This document shows, piece by piece, positions 1 through 4,604 of a DNA stretch of 14,303 nt. Source of the DNA: CAYGVX01 sp964544285 (GTDB lineage: Archaea > Thermoproteota > Bathyarchaeia > Bathyarchaeales > SOJC01); the NCBI GenBank assembly GCA_964544285.1, contig CAZJAQ010000034.1:1-14303 (forward strand), in the 5' to 3' direction. The notes below the pieces were generated by a model that had not been told where the DNA came from, did not search any database, and saw nothing but the letters and a program-made list of their open reading frames with translations. Position 1 is the stretch's first letter. Every line of letters starts with the position of its first letter. Made by a program: the position numbers and the translations under genes.

Positions 1-73
1 GCCCGCTGGGATTTGAACCCAGGATCTCCGGCTCCGCAGGCCAGCGTCCTAATCCGTACTAGACTACGGGCCC
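1..73 (-). tRNA. tRNA-Arg (anticodon GCG), 3' end cut by window edge
   Basis: Reading the minus strand from 73, the cloverleaf folds well: acceptor GGGCCCG, U8-A9, D stem GUCU/GGAC, anticodon stem CUGGC/GCCGG with loop CUGCGGA, and T stem CUGGG/CCCAG with loop UUCAAAU. Loop positions 34-36 are GCG, so it decodes arginine CGC/CGU. Only five of the seven 3' acceptor bases (CGGGC) are inside the window; the last two and the discriminator lie to the left. There is no intron. The plus strand of the same bases is open and forms part of a split integrase frame, so this gene is the integration target of the neighbouring element. Its 5' flank appears to be element-derived; an AT-rich stretch near 104-116 could serve as its promoter. 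Confidence 0.95.
41..73 (-). repeat. attL core: 5' half of intact tRNA-Arg
   Basis: This 33-nt segment covers tRNA nucleotides from G1 to the 5' strand of the anticodon stem. It matches 4027-4059 at 29 of 33 positions in the same orientation. Similarity stops at the anticodon loop, a usual crossover point for tRNA-targeting tyrosine recombinases. Confidence 0.75.
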
Positions 74-270
74 AATTTACTGGATTACGACATAACAACG
101 AGAGCCTAATAATAAACACACTAATAAAACTTAAAGCATCTGGACTCACAGACGGAACACTAAAAACATATCCTATTCAGTCAAAAGACTCAGAAGAATA
201 AGCGACTTAAACAAACCCGAAGAAGTCAAACTCGCAATATCGAACCTAAAGGTAGCCTAATACAAGCTTC

Positions 271-645
271 TTGGCAATCTCGAAAGCCTTGCCATTCTCC
301 AGAGCTCTATACTGATATGCTTCTTCTACCAACAGGCAGCATCACGCCTTCAGCACGCTATCGCCGTCATTTTCTCTGTGTGTGCATAAAATTTCACCCC
401 AACCAACCAACCAACCAAACCAACATGGACGACGACGGACGACCACGACGACCACGACGGACGACGGTTAACGGACTATTAGAAGACGGATAAAAACTGT
501 TTACCAGATTGGGCATACATCTATTGAAGTTAATGGAATAGGAAAGTATAGGTCATATCAGAATCGACTACACATAGATATTATCGAAATCGAGTGAACA
601 GCATACTACAAAAACGAAGAAACACCTCAATTGAGGTTAATAGTA
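271..645. other. Eroded sequence without a convincing gene
   Basis: I see no complete gene here. Two short open stretches look like gene scraps. One is on the minus strand around 249-330, with residues EEAYQYRALENGKAFEIAKK and no good start. The other is a 41-codon open stretch on the plus strand (472-594, stop at 595-597), with residues YQIGHTSIEVNGIGKY and no start codon. A low-complexity tract lies at 397-468. A perfect 14-bp palindrome, ACCTCAATTGAGGT, lies at 624-637 and has no obvious partner gene. Confidence 0.5.
397..468. repeat. Low-complexity tract: (CCAA)n then (GAC/GACCAC)n
   Basis: Several CCAA tetranucleotide units in a row are followed directly by a run of GAC- and CGACCA-type triplet units up to about 468. 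The two blocks share no unit. A 22-codon ORF begins with ATG at 425 but has no ribosome site and reads as low complexity (MDDDGRPRRPRR), so it is not called as a gene. Confidence 0.7.
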
Positions 646-680
646 CGAGGGGCAAAAAAGACTCAAAAAGCTACCCCTCG
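646..680 (-). terminator. Putative U-tract terminator with flanking inverted repeat
   Basis: On the minus strand, downstream of the ORF at 706-900, there are two T runs (five and six bases) at 665-669 and 654-659. They are enclosed by a perfect 7-bp inverted repeat, CGAGGGG at 646-652 and CCCCTCG at 674-680. Archaeal termination is driven mainly by U tracts, so the T runs are the likely functional part for the usp-antiporter transcript. The stem may help or be incidental. Confidence 0.4.
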
Positions 681-705
681 CTGAAGAAATAAGGAAGTGG
701 CGAGG

Positions 706-900
706 CTAGAAATTGCCTAAACATTCTTTTCCCTCCGTGTTGGCGTAAACCATTTTTACATATGGATATTGGGCCCTCAGATTTTCAAGGTCAGCCTCTT
801 CAACTGGGTTGTTCTTCTTGTCAAGAACAAGGCTGAAGCAAGCAAGAAACCTATTTCTTGTCTTCATGTCGGTTAGCTTGATCATGTCTCTTTTGAACAT
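706..900 (-). CDS. Small hypothetical protein (64 aa)
   Basis: I do not recognise this protein. It lies 38 nt downstream of the antiporter on the same strand and just upstream of the U-tract terminator, so co-transcription is likely. The composition is protein-like, with KNNPVEEADLENLRAQYP in the middle and no membrane segment. The first ATG at 900 has a GGGGAG immediately in front, too close to work well. Internal ATGs six and twelve codons later (MIKLTD, MKTRNR) are possible starts. It may be a short real gene or the tail of a decayed one. Confidence 0.4.
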   Translation of the reverse strand: MFKRDMIKLTDMKTRNRFLACFSLVLDKKNNPVEEADLENLRAQYPYVKMVYANTEGKECLGNF

Positions 901-938
901 CTCCCCAACTCATTGCTGATGTAACTCTTTATCGGTTC

Positions 939-2213
939 TCACTGACTTAGGACTAAGGGGTTTCTTCGGATTTCCCTCTTGAGAACGAACGGAAAAGCTA
1001 GCGTGGTAACGATAGCCATAGCCACCAAAGCATTGAAGATTTCAGGTGGAAGCAAACCATAACGCTGAGCAAGTAAAGCCACCACCAGTTCGACAGATCC
1101 CTTTGAGCTCATCGCCCACCCGACCACGTAAAGCTGTCTGAATGACAAACGGGAAAACGGCTTAGTGATGAACGCGCCAATTATCGCGCCACCTATAGCA
1201 ATGGCAACGGCGATTACTATGAGAATCGGGTTTTCCAGGAGAGCACCAACATTGAGGTTTAGACCGATGTTCGCGAAGAAAAACGGTACAATGAAAGCAA
1301 GTGCGGTTAATCTTGTAGTATTCACTATTTGGAAACCACTCTTTTCGCCAATTTTCTTGATAGAATTTTGGAGGATGAAGCCAGCAACTATAGCTCCGAT
1401 CAAGTATCCTATTGAGAGTAATTCCGATAGTGCCGCCATCCCTATGAGGATGATTATCGCCACGGAAAACAGCTCTACGCTGTGTCCACCTGGTTCCTCT
1501 CGAGCTTTGACGTAGACCATTAGCTTAGTGAGTAACTTGAAAAGAACGAAAGAGATAACAATGAACACGAGCAGCTCGAAAGGCAACAGGGCCAATTGGA
1601 AGTAGCCTCCTCCCTGTGTCAGTAAGGTTACGACGCTTAGCAAGGTGACTTCCAGGATATCGTCGACGGTGCCTGCAGCCACAAATATCGCCCCCAATTT
1701 GGTGTTGGTCGAGTTTAAATCCATCAGGGTTCCAACTATGGTTCCACCCGCAGTAACTGACAAGGCGATGCCAAATACTATTGCCACAGGCAAAGTGTAG
1801 CCTATTGCTAGCAGCACAAATATGCCTAGAAATAGAGGCGTTAGTGTTGCTGCTACTCCAATGAGAATTGAGGTCTTGGCTGTTTCTTTGATTAGTTTCA
1901 TGTCAATCTCGAGTCCTGCTAGGAAGAGTAAGAAAACGATTCCGAAAGTTGAAAGAACATCAAGGGCTATAATGGAGGTTGAGTCGAAAAGCAGAGCCTT
2001 TACTATTGGAACGCCAAGGAGCATTCCTGCGAGTATTTGACCAATGATTGAAGGAAATTTGATTTTCCTTAACAGAAGGTTCAACGCGAAAGATAGTAAG
2101 AGTACTGCAGATAGAGCAGTCAGAAAGCCTGAGATTCTCTCTTCCCCTTGTTTTTCGCCTATCTGTTCTTTCCTATTTGACCACCAAGACGTTGCAGAGG
2201 GAACTCGAAACAA
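939..2213 (-). CDS. CPA2-family cation/proton antiporter (Na+/H+ or K+/H+)
   Basis: This membrane protein exchanges Na+ or K+ for protons. It has about 12 hydrophobic segments from roughly residue 30 to the end. FLAGLEID at about 97-104 is the conserved N-terminal signature of the KefB/NapA-like CPA2 family. VDD at about 183-185, in GTVDDILEV, matches the paired-acid ion-binding motif. No TrkA-N or TrkA-C regulatory domain follows, and ~420 residues is normal for the short form. The start is uncertain: the furthest in-frame start is a TTG at 2213 that overlaps usp by 41 nt. The first 28 residues are polar, and the family core begins near residue 30, so a start closer to the usp stop is possible. 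It is almost certainly translated from the usp message. Confidence 0.9.
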   Translation of the reverse strand: MFRVPSATSWWSNRKEQIGEKQGEERISGFLTALSAVLLLSFALNLLLRKIKFPSIIGQILAGMLLGVPIVKALLFDSTSIIALDVLSTFGIVFLLFLAGLEIDMKLIKETAKTSILIGVAATLTPLFLGIFVLLAIGYTLPVAIVFGIALSVTAGGTIVGTLMDLNSTNTKLGAIFVAAGTVDDILEVTLLSVVTLLTQGGGYFQLALLPFELLVFIVISFVLFKLLTKLMVYVKAREEPGGHSVELFSVAIIILIGMAALSELLSIGYLIGAIVAGFILQNSIKKIGEKSGFQIVNTTRLTALAFIVPFFFANIGLNLNVGALLENPILIVIAVAIAIGGAIIGAFITKPFSRLSFRQLYVVGWAMSSKGSVELVVALLAQRYGLLPPEIFNALVAMAIVTTLAFPFVLKREIRRNPLVLSQ

Positions 2214-2556
2214 CTTCCTTGGAAACGCTTCCTAGAATGAAAGCAGCGGCCTTGCCTAATCCCCTGCTTCCAACAACTACCAAGTCGGCTTTTTCCTCCG
2301 CTGATGTTTCCAAGATGGCTCTTGAAGGATTAGAACCAAGGATAGGTTTGAAATTGTATTGAATCCCCTCCTCTTTTAGAAAAGACTCAATGTAGCTCCT
2401 CATTTGCTCGATTTCATCCTCGTTTTCTTTTGTGTAAACTGAAACTATGGTAATCGAGCCAGTGAATTTCTTACCGATTTGAACAGCTTCCTTAAGAGCC
2501 TTCATAGAACGCTCGGATCCGTCAAAGCCAACCAGAATCTTAATCTGTTCTCTCAT
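2173..2556 (-). CDS. Universal stress protein (UspA family)
   Basis: This is a cytoplasmic single-domain Usp of 127 residues, the normal length. The N-terminus KILVGFDGSERSMKAL carries the strand and early Asp of the family. The ATP-binding pattern G-2x-G-9x-G-S is exact at G96, G99, G109 and S110, so it should be the nucleotide-binding type. The ATG at 2556 has a GGAGG site at 2565-2569, eight bases upstream. A weak TATA-like ACTAAAAGC at about 2596-2605 would place transcription start close to the ribosome site. It overlaps the downstream antiporter frame. Usp genes beside cation antiporters are common, and Usp proteins often act as nucleotide-sensing partners of transporters; that role here is inferred. 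Confidence 0.93.
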   Translation of the reverse strand: MREQIKILVGFDGSERSMKALKEAVQIGKKFTGSITIVSVYTKENEDEIEQMRSYIESFLKEEGIQYNFKPILGSNPSRAILETSAEEKADLVVVGSRGLGKAAAFILGSVSKEVVSSSLCNVLVVK

Positions 2557-2684
2557 CGTTCAGGCCTCCAACATTAGTGGCTATTAGCTTCTGTCTGCTT
2601 TTAGTTGTTTGCATTCGCCGCGGAGAACGATTTCACATTATTGTTCAATTAGAAATGAGGATCACGGAGACGTCGCCACCAAGA

Positions 2685-2710
2685 GTGAGGTTCGAATCCC
2701 ACCCCCGGCG
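2685..2710 (+). pseudogene. 3' fragment of a tRNA-Ser-like gene (T arm and acceptor)
   Basis: The segment reads GTG-A-GG, TTCGAAT, CCCAC, CCCCGGC, G. This is the T arm and 3' acceptor strand expected for an archaeal tRNA-Ser with a GCCGGGG acceptor and G73, but with one extra A in the T stem. No matching 5' half (GCCGGGG, D arm, anticodon arm) is present upstream. It is therefore a partial copy, as left by an element that integrated in a tRNA-Ser, or a decayed gene. TCACCA follows at 2711-2716. Confidence 0.6.
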
Positions 2711-2792
2711 TCACCAACTGAAATGCGCGCGCATGCGAGAGAAAACAATCTAGAGTGGGTTCAAAATTCATAACGACTGAAGAATAAATGCT

Positions 2793-3002
2793 TCAGGCCC
2801 TCGACGAGGAAGAAGTAGCAGCCAGTATCCCCAAGATTAATCCCAAGAACCATGGAGGGGGCTTGACAAACTCCAAGAGCAATCCAAGAGGGGAGTAAAC
2901 AATGACCAGAGTTATTGATGCCATTATAATCGAGGCTGCGATCAGGAGATTGCTGGGTCTTGATTCATAGAACTTCCTTCTGGTTCTGATGGAAAAGGTA
3001 AC
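2793..3002 (-). pseudogene. C-terminal remnant of a P-type (plasma-membrane H+-type) ATPase
   Basis: On the minus strand an uninterrupted 69-codon frame ends in TGA at 2793-2795. It reads IRTRRKFYESRPSNLLIAAS, then a hydrophobic helix, KPPPWFLG and a second hydrophobic helix. The basic RTRR-F-x-S-RPS turn followed by two membrane helices is what the end of P3A-type proton ATPases looks like. There is no start codon and nothing of the catalytic DKTGT domain; similarity begins at a GCGCGCGC motif. The fragment lies upstream of, and on the same strand as, usp and the antiporter, and once may have belonged to an ion-homeostasis cluster with them. The family call is by eye and could be another P-type subfamily. 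Confidence 0.6.
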
Positions 3003-3168
3003 GCGCGCGCATATGTTCCATTCTCAACTCCTGAGAGCTTATCGTTTATGAATCTAAAATCAGAATGATATCGGCAGTCCGACTGCAGTTGTCGGGTGAC
3101 ATCTCCACTGCGCGCGCATATTCAGTTTCACCATTTGTCTCAACATTGACGGAAGCCGTCATCGCTTC
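3003..3168. other. Non-coding stretch with a small hairpin
   Basis: No gene is visible. A perfect 6-bp hairpin TGACGG-AAG-CCGTCA-type repeat lies near 3147-3161, just past the stop of the Cys-rich gene. It might mark the end of that transcript, but there is no T run beside it. Two of the GCGCGCGCAT copies are in this stretch. Confidence 0.4.
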
Positions 3169-3460
3169 TCAGTATTCCACTCTTTTCCAAATATTATAGG
3201 GGCACTGCCGCCAACAATACGTGCCTCCCTTGAACTGGCAACCTTGACATTCGAGCCTATTAAACATTCGACGCCTGCTCACTAACATCAACTTCCTTCT
3301 CTGTTTCTCGGACAGCCAATGGTCTTGGAGATTGAATCTCGACCCACAGTCTAGCATAACGAATTTCCTCTGTTGATCTTTCGTATACTAGTCGGTGGCT
3401 GTCAATAGTTGGCGCGAACTCGCAACCTCCATCTTCACACTTAGCAGGTTTCTTACTCAT
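3169..3460 (-). pseudogene. Cys-rich small protein, frameshifted, second gene of an RHH operon
   Basis: Two overlapping minus-strand frames join into one sensible protein of about 97 residues. The first frame, from ATG 3460, gives MSKKPAKCEDGGCEF and DSHRLVY. The second, open from about 3387, gives KDQQRKFVMLDCGSRFNLQD and ends CQGCQFKGGTYCWRQCPY before the stop at 3169. One extra base near 3370-3390 separates them. The cysteines (CxxC followed by CxxxC, plus an N-terminal C-x4-C) suggest a zinc- or iron-sulfur-binding fold. Its ATG overlaps the TGA of the RHH gene (ATGA), so the two are translationally coupled. I do not recognise the family. It could be a pseudogene, an assembly error or a +1 frameshifted product. 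Confidence 0.5.
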
Positions 3461-3591
3461 TTGCTGATCGCCTCTTCCATCAGATCCTGTATTGCTTCGC
3501 TTATGCCACCTGAATACTTGCGAGCAACCTTCAGAGCAAACTCTCTGACTAGGCTTGAGGGCACACGGTACAAAGTGATATTGACAAACAA
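3457..3591 (-). CDS. Ribbon-helix-helix (CopG/antitoxin-like) small protein, 44 aa
   Basis: This short gene gives MFVNITLYRVPSSLVREFAL then KVARKYSGGISEAIQDLMEE and AISK. The pattern is that of a ribbon-helix-helix fold: an N-terminal strand, a helix starting PSSLVREF, a GG turn, and a second helix SEAIQDLMEEAI. Such proteins bind operator DNA as dimers, and in archaea many are type II antitoxins. The only suitable start is a TTG at 3591; a stop lies a few codons upstream, and a weak GAGAT precedes it. The stop overlaps the start of the Cys-rich gene. Its position in an integrated element fits either a plasmid-type repressor or an antitoxin. Confidence 0.6.
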   Translation of the reverse strand: MFVNITLYRVPSSLVREFALKVARKYSGGISEAIQDLMEEAISK

Positions 3592-3651
3592 ATCTTTATC
3601 TCAAGTCTAATGGACCGTTCGCAGGGTAGCTGACTAATCCCTTCTGTGGCA

Positions 3652-3759
3652 TTACACTTCACCTTCTTTTTGAACCAAGTCTAGGAACATTTTTATCTGG
3701 CGATTCTTCAGCCTTTGATGGGTTTCCCGGTTCAGTCCAATAATTGCAGCTGAAGCCTG
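3652..3759 (-). pseudogene. Possible small gene remnant upstream of the RHH gene
   Basis: A 35-codon open stretch between stops reads ASAAIIGLNRETHQRLKNRQ and then MFLDLVQKEGEV. It looks like coding sequence, with a strand followed by an amphipathic helix as in small DNA-binding antitoxins. It lacks a start codon, and an in-frame stop lies directly upstream. The rest of 3592-3935 shows no gene; a longer overlapping frame in this area has a Pro/Cys-rich composition that I do not trust. Confidence 0.25.
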
Positions 3760-3935
3760 TCAGTTTGCTACAGGGTTGGACCGTCGGAAGCCCTCTCTTC
3801 GATTGATCGATCACATTGTTGAGGGGCAAGTTATTGCGCGCGCGCATACTCTTTCGGCGGAAAGAGAAGATGAGGCATTGGTCCTTGTTTAAGCGAACCT
3901 GACTGGAACAAACCACGCAAACAAAAGGTGAAAAA

Positions 3936-4059
3936 ATGACAAAACGAAGCCTGAAACAAAGAGCCACAACCGAAAGAAACCAAGAAACAAGAATACAAGA
4001 CAGTAAGAAATTACTAAGCCCTACGACCAGCGTCTTATTCCGTACTAGACTACGAGCCA
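3936..4059 (+). pseudogene. int(N): integrase start reading into the tRNA half repeat
   Basis: An ATG at 3936 with a GGTGA five bases upstream opens a basic frame (MTKRSLKQRATTERNQETR). It reads into the att repeat as LLSPTTSVLFRTRLRAR, which parallels GSPAPQASVLIRTRLRAQ at the tRNA-Arg. Past the repeat the frame continues into the reverse of the TPR gene and has no meaning. This is what the N-terminal half of an SSV-type integrase looks like after integration splits it. About 30 codons precede the att site, which is a plausible length for int(N). Confidence 0.6.
4027..4059 (-). repeat. attR core: degenerate 5' half of tRNA-Arg
   Basis: This direct copy of 41-73 has four substitutions in 33 bases and covers acceptor 5' strand, D arm and the 5' anticodon strand. 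Beyond the anticodon stem it no longer resembles a tRNA, so it is not a functional gene. An A/T-rich TTTATCC/ATAAAA stretch at about 4075-4090 could be the displaced original tRNA promoter. Confidence 0.75.
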
Positions 4060-4106
4060 GAATTAACCAGTGTTTTATGGATAAAGAATCTGGTCTAGCA
4101 GTCCCG

Positions 4107-4520
4107 CTAGGTTTTTTGTCCAGTCTTCTTATAGTATTCCTGTGCCACTCTCATAGCTTTCTCTGCGTTCTTTTTGTCGCTGTAGTATTCAAAATGTTTC
4201 ACGAAGGGGGAATCTGGGTTTAACTCAGCGTACTTTAAGAAGTATTCCCTAGCCTGTTCGAGGTTTCCTTCGTAAATCGCTACTCTGCCAGCATTCCAAT
4301 AGTTTGCCCCCGCTATCAATGGGTTTTTGTTCGTGCCTTTTTCGTATTTTTCTGCCAACTCAACGTAGTAGCTTACACCGCTCTTCGCCAAGACGCTTGG
4401 GTCGGGGGATACGGTGAAGTTTACGGAGTCGCACAGTTTTTGGTCGTCTCCAAACATGTCAAAACAGGTTCGACGCAGCGACAATGCCTCTTTATCTGCT
4501 ATGTGTGTCTTCTTCTCCAC
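4107..4520 (-). CDS. TPR-like repeat protein (137 aa)
   Basis: The C-terminal half folds as helical repeats: AGANYWNAGRVAIYEGNLEQ, then AREYFLKYAELNPDS, a classical TPR helix pair with the terminal proline-containing turn. A further helix pair, NAEKAMRVAQEYYKKTG, follows. The N-terminal ~50 residues are a Cys-containing segment I do not recognise. There is no signal peptide, so it is probably a cytoplasmic adaptor. The start is GTG at 4520, with GGAGG at 4528-4532 seven bases upstream. It has its own TATA box and lies 85 nt downstream of lysS. It is the first host gene beyond the att repeat. Partner unknown. Confidence 0.8.
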   Translation of the reverse strand: MEKKTHIADKEALSLRRTCFDMFGDDQKLCDSVNFTVSPDPSVLAKSGVSYYVELAEKYEKGTNKNPLIAGANYWNAGRVAIYEGNLEQAREYFLKYAELNPDSPFVKHFEYYSDKKNAEKAMRVAQEYYKKTGQKT

Positions 4521-4558
4521 ACTTTACCCTCCAGTGTAATCGCAAGTTACGTGTAAAA

Positions 4559-4566
4559 GTATAAAA
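4559..4566 (-). promoter_or_regulatory. TATA box of the TPR-like gene
   Basis: The minus strand reads TTTTATAC, centred about 42 nt from the GTG start. With the usual 25-nt spacing, transcription would begin near 4536, a few bases before the GGAGG site. Confidence 0.5.
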
Positions 4567-4604
4567 CTATTGCGCTCAAAGAAACCCCGAAACATCTTGC
4601 TTTT

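Larger units (their letters stand above)
1..270 (+). pseudogene. int(C): tyrosine recombinase N-terminal domain remnant, frameshifted
   Basis: The plus strand is open from base 1 through the tRNA, giving SVLIRTRLRAQF, then NNESLIINTLIKLKASG and GTLKTY. This resembles the SAM-like (core-binding) N-terminal domain of archaeal SSV-type integrases. The frame is lost at about 171: inserting one T restores TYSYSVKRLRRISDLNKP, followed by EEVKLAISNLKVA. A TAA then follows at 258-260, and after a residual YK the similarity ends. The catalytic domain with its R-H-R-Y residues is absent. The call depends on pattern recognition of the helix-rich segment and on the att geometry, not on a search. The gene is dead as it stands. 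Confidence 0.65.
2723..3847 (+). repeat. Four dispersed copies of GCGCGCGCAT
   Basis: The 10-mer GCGCGCGCAT occurs at 2725-2734, 3003-3012, 3110-3119 and 3838-3847, always readable on the plus strand. The first copy is a perfect palindrome (ATGCGCGCGCAT), and the last has one more GC unit. I noticed no copy elsewhere in the window. All four lie in non-coding or decayed sequence of the integrated element, and the second sits exactly where the P-type ATPase similarity breaks off. Confidence 0.75.
41..4059. mobile_element. Decayed SSV-type integrated element bounded by tRNA-Arg half repeats
   Basis: The two boundaries are direct copies of the 5' half of the tRNA-Arg gene, at 41-73 and 4027-4059. 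Just inside the left copy is the continuation of a tyrosine recombinase N-terminal domain. Just outside the right copy's inner edge is an initiating ORF that reads into the copy in the same frame. A circular element with int(N)-attP-int(C) would leave exactly this order after integration: attL-int(C), body, int(N)-attR. The body holds a usp/antiporter pair, a P-type ATPase remnant, an RHH gene with a Cys-rich partner, a tRNA-Ser fragment and much non-coding DNA. The catalytic part of the integrase is not visible, so the element is probably immobile. The antiporter pair may be original cargo, or later arranged host DNA; the sequence alone does not decide this. Confidence 0.7.

Noticed and set aside
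425..493. 22-codon ORF MDDDGRPRRPRR in the repeat tract
   Set aside because: Low-complexity translation of a simple repeat with no ribosome site.
2630..2716. Possible complete tRNA ending at 2710
   Set aside because: Only the T arm and 3' acceptor strand can be matched; no 5' acceptor, D arm or anticodon arm fits upstream.
3659..3967. 102-codon minus-strand frame in the region upstream of the RHH gene
   Set aside because: It runs through the GCGCGC motif and the start of int(N), has Pro/Cys/Ser-rich mixed composition and no ribosome site; a different frame looks more protein-like there.
74..4023. CRISPR array in the non-coding parts
   Set aside because: No regularly spaced repeat of 23 nt or more was seen; the only recurring motifs are the simple repeats and the dispersed GCGCGCGCAT.
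4020..4060. Second intact tRNA-Arg, perhaps with an intron
   Set aside because: After the anticodon 5' strand there is no U33, no loop and no matching 3' half nearby on the minus strand; the integrase-split explanation accounts for the repeat and for the reading frame.
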